Shown here piece after piece: positions 1 to 11,903 of a DNA stretch of 64,000 nucleotides; position 1 is the stretch's first letter, and the number at the start of each line of letters is the position of its first letter. The position numbers and the translations under genes were made by a program. This stretch comes from Porogramme epimiltina (taxonomy: Eukaryota > Basidiomycota > Agaricomycetes > Polyporales > Polyporaceae): positions 26,391 to 90,390 of the forward strand of contig FTLJ01000167.1 of assembly GCA_900155495.1 (NCBI GenBank), given 5' to 3'. The notes under the pieces were generated by a model, which saw only the letters and a program-made list of their open reading frames with translations, ran no database searches and had not been told where the DNA came from.

Positions 1-897
1 CCCATCGCCTTCGTCCCGAGTATCGACCCGGCAACGCTTGTCGGAATCGAACTCAATACTTCCTGCCCGAACATCAAGGATGCGCCCCCGCCCTCGTATA
101 CATTTGGCTTCCTACTACCTTATCTTGACGTACTATCCTCCGCATTCTACGCCGACCCAAGTCTCACGGTCGGCCTCAAGCTCCCCCCGTACCTCTATTC
201 GACACGCTTCGCCGAAGTCGTACGCTTCGTGCATACCTACACGCGGGACGTGCGTCCCGCTGCTTTCGTGAATGGCACCACTCTCGAGCCGGCGGAGCCC
301 GCCCGCTCGCTCAACCCCTTTGCCTACTTCGCCTGCACGAACACTCTGGGCAACTGTCTCCTCTTCTCGGACGAGGCTTTCCCCGCACCATTCCCTACCG
401 CGGATCTCGCCGACGCTCAGGCGGAGCGCGATGCCGAGATGGGCATGGACACCGACGAGCCCCTACCTCGGCCCATCTCCCACCCCTTCCTCAGTCCGCC
501 CTCTCCCCCCTCCTCCATCTCCGGCCCTCCGTCGCCATCTTCCTCACACGGCACGCCACCACCTGTCCCTCCCTCGCCCGCCGCCTTCTCCAACACCTCC
601 CACGCATCCACCTACCAAATACCCTCGCCGTTCGCTCTCCCGCCCGCACTCGGTGGCCTCGGCGGCGAGGCCCTCCACCCCCTCGCGCTCGGGAACGTCT
701 ACGCCTTCGCGCGCCTGCTCGCTGCGCACCCCGACGCCGCCATCCGGCGCATTCGCGTGATCGGCATCGGCGGCGTCACCTCCGCCGCTGCGGCCGCACG
801 CATGCGCGCGGCGGGTGCCTCCGTCGTCGGCTGCGCGACCCTCCTCGGGCGCGAGGGCGTGCGCGCGTTCGAGATCATCGCCGGCCACACCTCGTGA
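1..897 (+). CDS. URA1: Dihydroorotate dehydrogenase, class 1A (C-terminal part)
   Basis: The reading frame is open from base 1 to the TGA at 895-897, so the 5' part of the gene lies outside the window. The class 1A signature ELNTSCPN is present near the left edge (bases 49-72). It is followed by VGLKLPPY (FMN barrel strand), the segment NTLGN, then GGLGG and HPLALGNVYAF, and finally VIGIGGV and GCATLLGREG (phosphate-binding loop). This order matches cytosolic URA1-type enzymes, which oxidise dihydroorotate to orotate in pyrimidine synthesis. Between the NTLGN region and GGLGG lies a low-complexity Pro/Ser-rich insert of about 90-100 residues (roughly bases 375-645), where yeast URA1 has a short loop. 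The catalytic base region cannot be separately confirmed here. The gene is convergent with the HMG-box gene on the other strand. Confidence 0.87.
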   Translation, partial: PIAFVPSIDPATLVGIELNTSCPNIKDAPPPSYTFGFLLPYLDVLSSAFYADPSLTVGLKLPPYLYSTRFAEVVRFVHTYTRDVRPAAFVNGTTLEPAEPARSLNPFAYFACTNTLGNCLLFSDEAFPAPFPTADLADAQAERDAEMGMDTDEPLPRPISHPFLSPPSPPSSISGPPSPSSSHGTPPPVPPSPAAFSNTSHASTYQIPSPFALPPALGGLGGEALHPLALGNVYAFARLLAAHPDAAIRRIRVIGIGGVTSAAAAARMRAAGASVVGCATLLGREGVRAFEIIAGHTS

Positions 898-1699
898 GCG
901 CCGCCTATGACGTCCTCGGGCGGCGCGAGCCCGGCCCGTGCCGCGTGGCCCGCTCATGTCCTGTCCTGTCGGTCCCGGACCAGCCTCGATGAGGCTCGAA
1001 CCTCGGTTGTGGGGACGCTGACGTCGTTCATCCCCGCTTGTTGTATTTTGTACCGCCCCTTTATCTCCACGGTTTTTACTTTCCGTTTTCCATACTCTCC
1101 TTATGCCACACTTATGACTCCCTTCATCACGACTGCATGTGCACGAGCGCGAGCGCCGTCACGCGACGTCCCTCGCTAAGCCCAGTGGTGCCCTGAGCTT
1201 CAAGTTGTACCTATGTGCACGCACGATGTATTCCAACGGAACGGCGTATATTCAGTAAAGTAGATAAGGCGGCTCCGCGCCCATTTTGTATCTAGACCAC
1301 AATTGGTACAATAATACAACTAATCATAAATCCCTGTTGCCGCCGCGCGACCCAGAGTTAAATGGTACAACAAACTCGTGCAGGCGAGTGGAGATGAAGT
1401 GTCCGAAGTATTGATACAGGAGGTAGATCATGAGGAGGGCGTTGGTGGGGCATTGATGGGGATATGAGGGAGTTATGTGCGGGTCTAATGCGAGCAGATG
1501 CAGGGATAATGGTAAGCATAGAGGGGGAAGGAGAAATATGCTAGAGAGAAACCGATAGGAGGGGAGGGAATCGGAGAGCATAGACGGCCACGCCGGGCCT
1601 CTATGGAGTCGAGGGGAGAGGAAGAGGAAGAGAATGTCGGAAAGAAGCCGGTGGGAGAAGGGGGGGTGTGAGCATAGAGGCAGGGACATCCCAAGCCGC
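898..1699. other. Convergent intergenic region / 3' UTRs
   Basis: About 800 bases between the stop of the dihydroorotate dehydrogenase gene (+) and the stop of the HMG-box gene (-). It should hold both 3' UTRs. The part near 1020-1330 is AT-richer than the flanking coding sequence. I see no conserved coding segment, RNA gene or repeat. Confidence 0.6.
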
Positions 1700-3447
1700 T
1701 CACTGCATCCAGTACCCCTGCGTCCAGCCTTCCTGCCCGCTCACGTACATCGCACCCATCTGCTGAGTCTCGACCGGCTGCTGGGCCTGGACCATCACAT
1801 ACGACTGCATCTCGACGGCCGCGGCAGGGTTCGGAGCGTAGCTCCAGTCTTGCACAGGCTGCATCCCCACTTGCATCTCCATAGGCACTTGCATCGGCAC
1901 AGTCATCACGACCTCTTGCTGTCCGTACATCCACGAGCCCCCTTCAACGAACTCGTATGATCCGTCCACCTGGACCGGCGCGTTGAAGCTCGTGTCTTGT
2001 TGCAGCCCAGGGTTGTATGCCGCCGCGTACCCGTACTGTTCGCCCTCCACCTCGGGGACGTACGCCGGGTACAGCTCCAGGCCACCCTCGGGGATAGGCA
2101 CCGACATCGGGGCGGTCATCGACATGGGCATGGGCATGGGGACGACGTCGAACTGGGGAGGCGGGGTGGTGGAGAACGCCATCGAGGCCATCGACTGCGC
2201 GACAGCATCAATACCATAGTCCGAGAGGGGCACCATCGGAGTCATAGAAGCCTAGCGTGCGACATTGTGAGTATGCGCGATGAAATAGAGATCAAGAGGG
2301 AGGCTCACCTGTGCGGCATCGTGACCATCGAGCTCGAGCGGGCTCAGAGGGCCAGACAGCACCTGGAGCTCAGGGCTGCTCGAGGGAGACACGGGAGGGA
2401 GGAGTGGGGACCGGAACGGGGCCTCATCGTGCACAGACACGGGCGGGGACGGACCATCGCGCGACGGCGACCGTCTGCGGAATAATGTGAAGCCACGAGT
2501 GATAACGGCCGCGGACGCGTCGGTGGTGGTGGTGGGAGCGGAGGGGGTGATGGTCGAGTACGGATGCGCACCATCCGCGAGGACATCATACTCCTCCTGC
2601 TCTTGGGACTCCACAAAGCTGTCGAACTTCGCGACCTCCGCCTTCACGTCCTCGTCAGACTTGCCCTCGATCAGACAGTCCGCGACGCGAGAGAACAGCG
2701 CCTTGTCTGCAGGAGTGTTCCGCTTCACCTTCCGCTTCTTCGCAGGCGCAGTCCGCGCTTTCGGCGCGAAGCGATAGTTCGGGTACTTCTTAAGGTGCTC
2801 CTTCTTCGCATCTAGCGCGAGCTCCACGAACGGCTTCTTCTCCTCAGCTCCCATCTTCTTCCACATCTTCCCCACAATCTGCGAGATAATCCGGTGGTCC
2901 TTCTCGATGCTCCGCTGCTTGATCCTGCCCGACTCCTTGCTCCTGAAGATGATGAACGCGTTGGGTGGGCGCGGGATGTGGTTCGGGTCCTTAGCGGCAC
3001 GCCGAGAGCTCGTCTTCTTCCTCGGAGCCGACGAAGAGTGGATGGAAGATGAGGACTTGGATGAGGGGGAGGGGGACGAGGGAAGGGAAGCATCGGAGGA
3101 CGAGACGGAGGCCGGGGAATCCGGGTAGGCAAGCTCGGTGGAGGAAGACGAGGGGGAGAGGACATCCAGGTCAGAGGTGAAGGTGGTCGAGGGGGAGGTA
3201 GGGGAGGCCGAGGAGTGAGACTGAGTCGAAGCGGACTCCAGCCACTCGAATGAGGCATCGGCACTAGCGGCGGGGAGCGACAACTGGGAGAGCTGAGTGA
3301 CAACTCTGTCCCAGTTCTCGACAGACGGCCTGGACGCGCGTGCTGCACGCGTATCGGAGCGCGTCAGTATGTGCCACAATACAGGAAGCGCAAAGAGGGA
3401 GACATGGACGCACCTGAGCGGACGCGGGCGGAGCGGGTAGGAGACAT
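1700..3447 (-). CDS. HMG-box transcription factor (MATA_HMG type)
   Basis: Three exons on the minus strand: 3447-3414, 3342-2309 and 2251-1700, giving 539 residues. The start was chosen because the short first exon (reading MSPTRSARVRS) joins in phase 1 to the long exon; the two other frames upstream do not join. The HMG box spans about residues 133-205: it begins IPRPPNAFIIFRSKE and includes DHRIISQIVGKMWKKM and the KYPNYRFAPK end, typical of fungal mating-type/Ste11-like sequence-specific HMG boxes. A basic stretch and a predicted helix (ADKALFSRVADCLIEG) follow. Flanks are Ser/Pro-rich, and the last exon is rich in Met, Pro and Gln, as in activation domains. It should act in the nucleus as a DNA-binding regulator; the target genes cannot be told. 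A related factor lies at 54795-56278. Confidence 0.85.
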
Positions 3448-5729
3448 TGTAACAGAGAGGATGAGGCGGGGAGGGCGGGGAATGGGATGAGAGGGCTTTG
3501 TGATGCGGGGCGGGGGATCTTGGGATGAGAAAGGAGAGCCATGGCCACTCAGCTTTATACGCCGGAGACGAGGACGAAGAGGTGTCGGTCGCAGCAGAGA
3601 ACCCGGCCGTGCCCCGGCGCCAATGTCGACGAGCGAGACACGAGGCGGATGTGACGGTGTACGAGGATACGCATGGAGCTTGTATCGAGGTTTGGATCTT
3701 GGAATCCTCTGTGTCGGGGCGGGTCACGCCGGCGTCTCCGCTGTGCTGGTTTTCCACTGCCCGCATGCGGACAGACATCGTTGATCGCTTAAACTATCGC
3801 TGTCAATCGCTCCGGGCCCCCGACAGGCGTGGGGCAGGGGATCCTCGTCTGCGGAGGGTGGGTCCTCGATGTTGTTCGGACGTTCCTCATGTCATCTGGT
3901 GCTGGTTTTTGTCCCCAGTGGTCCCCCAGTGCGCCTCTGGTACTTTGGATGGATAGGTGAGGGCAGAGAGCGTGTTTGGGGGCGAGGGTGGAGGTTTCAG
4001 AGACCATGAGCCGAGATTGGCAATCCGGTCTTTCAACCAGTTACCGGGATTGGCCTCACCTCTCCCCCAAAATGTTGTCCCGAGCAGGAGACTCCCATTC
4101 AACCTGACACTCTGCAAGGTCTGTGTCTTATGTATGTTCTCAACTACACATCAGGATACTCGATACATTGTGGATCCCAACGGAGGACGGGGACAACGCA
4201 AAAGTACGCCAGGAACAAGGTCCGCGCACCGGAGGCGGCATTCCGGCGTCCCGCGGCACAGATCCACGGGAGGAATGACGATTTGTTCCATGAGCCGCCT
4301 GCCATCTGCGCCCGTTCATTTCCCGCCTCATGGCCCCGTCCCCGCCCGCCCTGCGCCCCTGCCTCGTGTCGAGCCTGGATCTCCCCGACCGTTGCCTCCC
4401 CTCTCCACCGTCGGCTGATACCCCTCTGTATAGGACAAGTCTACACCTCTCGTCCATTGACGTTCCATTTGGGCTGCAACGCGAACGCCATTGCCTGTCT
4501 TCTTCGAGTCTCGACATACATCGGATGTAAGGCCATGATCTGCCAAGTTCGCTGCTGAGCTCGATACCTCGTCCTATTAACCTCGCGCTCTCAGTTTTCC
4601 GAGCACGCGGATCGCACTATAGCGGCGGATTCACGGTACATATCGCTTCGACTCTGGATCGCTTCGATAGAGGCCACTAGCAGTGTCGAATATTAATCCA
4701 TGAGGTTCCTACCTTATTCGTGCAGTGCCACACAGTTCCCCGTCGCCAGCGCTTCATTCCGCATGTGGCCGGAGTAGACTCATGATCGCCTTATCAAGGG
4801 TGAAATCCCCCCGACTGGCCTTCCCATCGCTCAATCTGCTTTCCGCGCCCCTTCCCAGCCCGTAGGGCATCTACGCTAGCCTGGGTCCTTCGCCGCGCCA
4901 TGCAACAAGGGACACCGCTCCCTGCAGATGAGTGCGTTACATTTTCTTGTCACGTTATCCCCGGATCGGCACCACGGCCGTGTTTGAAAGCACGGTCGTA
5001 GCCAAGGGGCACATCATACTTACCACTAACGCTGTTTCCTGTCTTCGTCGAACTTCACGCAGTGGTATTCTTGGCCTAGAGTCTCTACATATCGTCCATT
5101 GCAGTAGCTAGGTGTGACCGATTATTGCCGGATTGCACTGCCGGAACTGCAATGCTGTCTATAACATCATAATATATCTTGTCGGAGCATGTTCTACTTG
5201 AATGATGAATATTTGGACATTAGAGCTCCTATAGCTGTGTTCGTACGTGCACGGCCGGCTTACCTGATGACGGCTGAATGCCTCTTTGCGCCCATGGGCG
5301 AACATTTACGCGCCTCCGGCTACTGTGTCAAAGGTCGCCTTTGTTATGAGTGTTATCAGCGCGTGTCAGCGGAAAGTACAACGACCCGAAGGTCAGGTCA
5401 GTCTAGGGCTTATGTCTGAATGCCGGTGCCAGTGCTTGGAAGGGCCTGAGCCGGACAGGTGTTCCGGTGCGCCCCACACGCGTTAGCTGACTCAGCACAC
5501 TTTTGGTTTAGCCGCACTCCCCTAAAGGCTGGCGACGACGAGCGTGCTGCCGGCTGGCTGACGCGGGCACTTGACTCCGCCAGCCGGGACCCGGGGTATG
5601 GGTCAATAGCCGTTGTTCCACCAGGGACCAAGCCTTTTTGTCTTCCCCCCCGCAGCTCGAGTTTCTCTACCTCTCGGGGGTCGCTTCCTGCCAGACCCTG
5701 CGTGCACTTCTGTGAGATAAACGGAAGCG
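3448..5729. other. Divergent intergenic region, no supportable gene
   Basis: About 2.3 kb between the starts of the HMG-box gene (-) and the MFS transporter (+). Several open frames of 60-150 codons exist on both strands, but none shows family motifs, consistent splice signals or a continuing frame across candidate introns. It probably contains the promoters and 5' UTRs of both neighbours. Confidence 0.55.
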
Positions 5730-8096
5730 ATGCCAGCCGCGGCCTACGGAGGTTCTCCTATGGAGAAAACAGATGATATCACAACGGCTACTCGGCAAAC
5801 TGCTAGACGGCCGTGGGGACTGCAGTGGAGAAGCTCTATTTGGTTCATCACTCTAGGTGAGATCGAACTCTCTTGTCGCCGGTGTGTTCATATGTATAAC
5901 GACGCTAACACGTCCGCCCTGAACAGCTGTCGGATTAGGTACGGCCCTTGGGATCACTACCGTCGCCTCCCCCACCAATGGCCCATGTAAACGAGACATC
6001 TGACATACCGGCAATTCTGCCCAGGAATCTTCGTCGACATCCTCATCTACTCGCTCATCGTGCCCGTCATCCCATTCCGTCTGCAGGACCTTGGATATGA
6101 TGGCGTGTCCGGTCTCGTTGGCTGGCTCTTATTTGCCTACGTATGTTCCCTTGCCCTTTTCGCCAACCGTCCCTAGCGTATCTGACGCCCTCCCTCTTCA
6201 GTCCGCAGCGATAGTCGTGGGTTAGTGTCAATAGCACATATATGTGAAAGGGGTATAAAACGCTGACTATTCTCACCTCTCAAGCGACACCGCCCATCGC
6301 CCATCTCACTGAACTACACAAGAACAGACGAGTCCCGCTTCTGCTAGGTCAAGGTGCTCTCATAGCATCCCAAGTGGTGCTCATGGAGGCTCCCAAGTTC
6401 TGGGTCATGGTCATCGCCCGTGTCGCTCAGGGCGTGAGCGCGTCCGTGATTTGGGTTGTTGGTCTCGCTCTAGTGTACGTTTCGGAAACCCTATATCTTC
6501 GTGTTCGCGTAGCGGTGCTGACGCTTTGCGTAGCTGTGACACCGTCCCCGAAACCATCGTAGGCAGTGAGTCGAGGTCCAGTGTGTCGTCCAACTTTGCT
6601 AACATCTCCCAGAACAAATGGGCTTGGTCATGATGGGAGCTTCGTTTGGGTATGTATGAACCCATAACGCACATAACCAATATCGCCTCACGCACTTCTC
6701 CCAGTTTCCTCGTCGGACCTCCCGTCGCCGGAGCACTCAACAGTCGCTTTGGCTTCCGTGGACCTTTTATCTTCGGCATTGCCGTCACCCTCCTAGAGCT
6801 CATGTGCCGCGTGCTTATCATCGAGCGCAAGGAGGCTGTCCGCTGGGACGCATCCCTCGCACGCCTCGTACCCAGCCGCACGGGAAGCCCCACCTCTCGC
6901 GGGCGCGCATACGGGGCCGTTACCGAGGAGAAGCGCGAGGAGGTTCCCGTGGCAGCAGTGTCTGAGGCGCGGGCGGACGAGGAGACAGGGACCGCGCCTC
7001 GCGCGAACCCCTCGCGCGAGTCCACTGTCGTCACTCCCGCGGGCGAGAGCCAGCGTCCAGCGCAGCTGTCAATCCTTCGTCTGCTGTTGATGTTGCTAAA
7101 ATCAAAGCGAGCGATGACGCCTGTCTTTTTGGCCTTACTTTACGGGTAAGCTCGTACTATTGGGTTTATGCGGAAGTCTTTATTAAATTCCCGGGGTAGT
7201 TTGATTTTGACGAGCCAAGAGCCTGTACTGCCGCTCTACCTCGAGGCGATTTACGGCCTCGACACGGCGAAGATCGGTCTCGTCTACATCGCCGCTATCG
7301 TTCCGTCGTTCATCTGTGAGTGTATATCTTTCTCGATCAAGAACATGGTCCTCACGACTTGTGCCGTTCCAATAGCCTCTCCCCTGAGTGGATGGTACGC
7401 AGACAAGGAAGGTCCTTTGGGCTCTACGATCCTCTGCATCGTTGGCGCGATCCCGTTCTTCTTCCTGCTCTTCCTCAAGGTCTCACTTCCCGTCTTCCTC
7501 GTCTTCTTCGGCTTCATGAGTAGGCGTCTCACCTGATCATTACTGACCGCCATTGACCTGTCGCTTGATTAGATTTCTTCTTCTACGGGCTTGTGTCGCC
7601 AATCATGGCTGAGATGGCAGCTGTAACAACGAGCCTCCCGGGCATTGGATGTAGGTCTTTTTGCTGCACCTTGGGCAAGAGGTGCAGCCACTTACCTCAA
7701 GTCTGCGTTTAGATGGCCATATGTACGGCGCCTTCAATATCGCCTACGGTCTTGGGTCTGCTCGTAAGTAGCACATAATCTCTCCCTTGAAACTCCCTCA
7801 TCCGTGTTTCGCACCAGTTGGACCGGTCATCGGAGGACAGGTACGTTTTCCATAATCATTAAAATTTTCTTCTTCGCACTGACATTCACACACAGATCTA
7901 CGACCACCTCTCTGACCGCGAGGGCTGGATGATTGTGAACATATTCGACGCTGGAATCACTGTTGTGGGGCTGTTGCTCACGCTGTGTTTCTTCGGAGAA
8001 CGACCGGCCGTGCAGCGGATCCTCGCCTGGCTGCGCAACAGATCCCGGGCCGAATCCGCAGGGGAATCGGGCACCACGTCCGCAGAGGTGGCGTAG
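5730..8096 (+). CDS. MFS transporter, DHA1/VMAT-like
   Basis: Fourteen exons: 5730-5856, 5927-5938, 6025-6140, 6202-6220, 6285-6474, 6534-6565, 6613-6649, 6705-7145, 7200-7315, 7376-7519, 7573-7650, 7713-7763, 7818-7840 and 7896-8096. All phases close, giving 528 residues. It is a 12-helix major facilitator: the first helix reads AVGLGIFVDILIYSLIVPVI, and ARVAQGVSASVIWVVGLAL, GFLVGPPVAGAL and LTSQEPVLPLYLEAIYGL are the usual helix 4, helix 5 and helix 7 regions of the vesicular-amine-transporter-like DHA1 group. A charged cytoplasmic loop of about 80 residues lies between helices 6 and 7 (in exon 6705-7145). The substrate cannot be predicted; drug or small-molecule efflux is the usual role. 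Exon 2 is only 12 nt; without it the frame runs into a stop. An alternative start at 5760 would shorten the N-terminus by 10 residues. Confidence 0.85.
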
Positions 8097-9092
8097 CCGC
8101 TCATGATTGGGACCTACGGCCATTGGCTCTCGTGCTATAGAGGGCTAATGTGGCGTTCCTGGGCGAGCACAGCCTGTATTGGACACCAGTGTGCAAAGCC
8201 AGGCGTAATTCCTCACTTCCTTGTTAAGATTACTTTAGCTAGCTCTTCCTAGAGAGAATGGAGCGTACAGGGATGTACAACAGTAATAGTATACATCACT
8301 ACTCAAACGGTTTTTAGATAGCCGGCGTCAGTAACATCAAGCTAATGACGCTGGTGTTACTTAATGACATCATCCATATGTGGCAGAGTCTGAAAATACT
8401 GCGCGGGTCAATACTCCTGCCAAATGACGCCTGCCTCGTAGGGCGAACCGTTGGATCAAGAGTGTGCAGTGCTTGTGACGCTTACTGTAGGTTACGACAA
8501 GGGTCCGAAGGGTAGGACGAGGCAGTCAGGGCCCGAAGGGAGTGTTGGCGTAGAGACGGGTGCCCTCGAACGAACGGGTTCCTGAGGACCTCGAATACCA
8601 CGTTTCCGCTCCACCACCATCTGTCATTTCACCCTGTGCGACACCCCCTCTACCCCTCTCTCCCCCTCCACGACTCTCGCCCCCGCCCGCCGCGTCCTCC
8701 TCTGCCAAGCTTTGCTTCCCGCGCATCGTCGCCTCTCCGCTCGTCGCGCGCACACGCCGGGCGCCGTCTACCGCGCGCCGTCTACCGCGCGCGTCGCCCT
8801 CCGCCCTCCGCCTTCCGGACTTTGCACATACGCGCCTGCAAGCGCGCCCCTTCGCGTTCCGCGTCCGGATTAGGGGCCGCGAACCCAGAGAAGCCTGTAC
8901 CGTTCACAGCAGACGACTGCACAGCCCTCGACTCTGACATCAACACGCACCCGCCCTCCGCCGCCTTGTCCCCCCTCCCGGTGCCCCTCCACACACCCGC
9001 CGGTTCCCATTCCCCGCCCATAACTCTCCTCTCGTGCCAAGCACGACCAAGAATCCCCCCTCTCCCCCTCTCTCGCCCCGCCCTCTCCAGCC
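8097..9092. other. Intergenic: MFS 3' UTR and kinase promoter/leader
   Basis: About 1 kb between two plus-strand genes. From about 8550 to the ATG at 9093 the plus strand is strongly C/T-rich, as is common in fungal promoter and leader regions. A perfect 14-bp tandem duplication lies at 8761-8788. No coding segment was recognised. Confidence 0.5.
8761..8788. repeat. Two-copy 14-bp tandem repeat
   Basis: The unit gcgccgtctaccgc occurs twice in direct succession in the leader of the kinase gene. It is probably replication slippage, with no evident function. Confidence 0.8.
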
Positions 9093-11524
9093 ATGAAGCT
9101 CGCAGAGTCCCTCCTCCCACAGCCCCCGTCGTTTCAGAAGAAGAAGGCGTATGAGATCCACAAGGTCCTCGGTGTCGGAACGTTCGGCAAGGTCATGGTG
9201 AGTTCATTCATTCGCGCGCAATGCTCCTCCAAGCGTGCAAGATGTGTTGTTCGCAGTCGCTCACAAGCCGCCCGCCCGCCCGTTTTCCGCACGTCCCCTT
9301 GATCTCGCTCGCCTTCGCGCCGCCGCCGGCCCTATCTTGGGTGCACGACCCTGGCGCGCCGCCTTCCGCCAAACCGCTCCCCGCTCCACAACGTCTCGCC
9401 TGCCGCCGCTTCTCTCACGCGCGCTCCAACACCCCTCCCTCGCGCCCACGACGCCGACGCACCTATCATAGAGGGCAACATGGCACGTCCCCGCCGGCCA
9501 GATGAACGTCGCCCTCCGCGGTGCTGCCGCCTCGGGCGAAGCCGCCGCACCGCCGGGCACCAAGCCTGCCTCGCTCGCGCGCTCCTCCTCGAGCTCGAGC
9601 GGGACCCTCAGCCCGTCCGCGCACCTCTCCGCATTCACCAAGTCCTCGCGGAGCAGCACGCCTACCGAGGATGACTTCGCCGTCGAGGTCGCACTCAAGG
9701 TCATTCCGAAGAAGAAGGTCAAGGGCAACGAGAGCAGCGTCTGGGGCGAGATGGACGTCCTGCGCGGGCTCGACCATCCGAACATTGTACGTCTCTCATT
9801 GCGGGGGTGTCGGTCGCTGTGCCGGTGTTGGCGATGCTGATGCGCCCGTTCAGGTCAAATTCTATGAATGGTTCGAGTCGAGGTCCAAGTATTACCTCGC
9901 TTTCGAACTTGCGCAGGGCGGAGAGCTGTTCGAGCGTATCACGAAGAAGGGCAAGTTTACGGAGTCCGATGCTGTGCTGGTATTGAAGTGAGTACTCTGC
10001 TCTATGTATTGATGCCCCTCCTTCGGAAGCGAGACAAGTCTTCTCGAGTGTAGAGCCCTAGCAGCTCTTCTTCTCTTGGCACGCTCACGCACCACGCTTC
10101 TGCCGTGTTGACCGTTTGTTGTTCAGATCAATTCTCTCTGGCGTCAAGTATCTTCACGACCACGACATCGTTCATCGAGACCTCAAGTGAGAAACACAGC
10201 GCCAACATCTCTGGCACTCTGAACCTGATCATCTATCCGCTAGGCCAGAGAATATCTTGTATCGAACAAATGACGACCATTCGGACATTGTGATCGCAGA
10301 TTTCGGCATGTCAGTATCAATGCTCGCCATACTGTCGGTTCCTGATCTAACAACGTTATGCAGTGCCAAACATCTACACTCGCCAGAAGAACAGTTGCAC
10401 TCCCTCGCTGGAAGCTTTGGATATGTTGCGCCCGAGGTTCTCAACAAGAAGGGCCATGGCAAGGCAGTTGACATCTGGTCAACAGGGTACGTCCACGAAA
10501 CGCCGTCTATAGGAACTTCAAATGTCACGTCTAATCCAACCTGCTGCGCAGAATCATCACCTACGTCATGCTCTGCGGATATTCACCGTTCCGGTCTGAC
10601 GATGTGAAGGAGCTCATTCGTGAGACGACCGCAGCGAAGATCGAGTTCCATGAGCGCTACTGGGGCAACGTCTCCCAGGCAGGTGAGCAACTCCCTTCTG
10701 AGCCCCGTGTCATCCACATCCACGTAGAATAAAGCTGACCGCCTTCGCCAGCCAAGGACTTCGTGAAGAGACTCCTCAAGCCCGTCCCGTCCGAGCGGCC
10801 TACGGCGGAAGAAGCCCTCAAAGACCCCTGGCTCACGTCACACGTCGCCTCGACCGAGCACGACCTCGCCGGCCTCCGGGAGCACTTCGACCCCCGCGCC
10901 CGCTGGCGCGCCGCCTTCACCGGCGTCCGCGCGCTCAACCGCTTCAACTCGGTCTCGTCCCGCGCCAGCGGGAGCAGCGGCGGCTGGCGCGCCTCGTCCT
11001 TTGCCGACACCGACACCGATGACGATGACGGCCTCCCGTCACAGCCGCACTCTCCTGGCGCCGCTTTCGCCGCCGGCGCGGCTGGCGCGGCAGCACAGCA
11101 CGCGGGCACGCCGCCCGACGACCCGGGCGAGAACGACTACGTCACCGTCACCGCACCCGAGGAGGACAGCGACGACGCCCGACCACAACAGCAGGACGCC
11201 TCGGCCACGGCGACGGACGCCGCTGCGGTGCCCGCGCCGAGCGAGGCGCACGAGCTGCGGCACGAAGCCGAGCAGCCCTCACCGTTGCACGAGAAGGTGC
11301 CGACCCCTCTGCAAGGTGCCGGTACTCCGAAGGAAGGCGAGAGCGCGGGCGCGTCGCACGAGGCCCACCTACAGCCCGAGCCCGAGGCGGCACCCGATGG
11401 GCGCTCGACGCCTGAGCTGACGATGCCCGGGTCGTTCGACGTTCCCGAAGCACACCACCACCAGCACCTCCATTTCGAGGGTGGGTGGTTGGGCTTCTTC
11501 AAGAAGATGCACATCCGGCAATAA
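9093..11524 (+). CDS. CaM-kinase-type serine/threonine protein kinase
   Basis: Eight exons: 9093-9197, 9472-9786, 9854-9987, 10127-10186, 10244-10309, 10364-10486, 10552-10682 and 10752-11524; 568 residues. Catalytic motifs are complete: GVGTFGKV (glycine loop, about 27-34), the lysine of VALKVIP (K111), HRDLKPEN (201-208), DFG (224-226) and the APE-like region VAPEV. The set [21 protein letters not shown] and LCGYSPF places it in the CAMK group of fungal calmodulin-dependent kinases. The segment after the kinase domain ([20 protein letters not shown]) lies where the autoinhibitory/calmodulin-binding helix is expected. The C-terminal third is acidic and Ala/Pro-rich and ends in a basic-hydrophobic tail ([13 protein letters not shown]). 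About 75 residues, Ser/Ala-rich, separate the glycine loop from the lysine, far more than the usual 15 or so. The first intron (274 nt) is long; its acceptor was fixed by the conserved RATWHVP segment just after it. Confidence 0.88.
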
Positions 11525-11903
11525 AGCCCGGAGCAGCGTCTGTTCTTGATATACGCGCGGCGCTGTTTTGATTGGCCACCCTGCGGACCGTTTCGTTTTT
11601 TATGCCTAACGTCGCGTATTGTTGTTATGTGTTCGCTGGTGTGTGTGCGTGTTGGTGGCCCGCGGGGAGATTCACGAGTTACGGCCGATCTACGTACGTA
11701 CTGGATAGAGTAGCAGTAGGGCCCGCGCATTTGGCGCAGGTCCCTCGTAGTACACTAGTGAGACACATGTATCATATTCCGACGCCGAGGATACCCAATT
11801 CTACCTCACTGTCCGACTCAGAACTTATAAGTAAATACACTCCGGAAGTAGTAGACCAACAGGACTAGCACGAATGCTCATGGACGGGGCAGACATCATC
11901 GGC
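11525..11903. other. Convergent 3' intergenic region
   Basis: Some 380 bases between the stop codons of the kinase (+) and the histone methyltransferase (-). It presumably holds both terminators and polyadenylation sites. No further feature seen. Confidence 0.6.

Noticed and set aside
5189..5419. Small plus-strand frame starting MFYLNDEYLD
   Set aside because: Isolated, no recognisable family and no splice partners; could be chance.
5940..5990. Extra MFS exon reading TTVASPTNG
   Set aside because: Using it places a stop at the next junction; the 12-nt exon solution keeps the frame and the family sequence.
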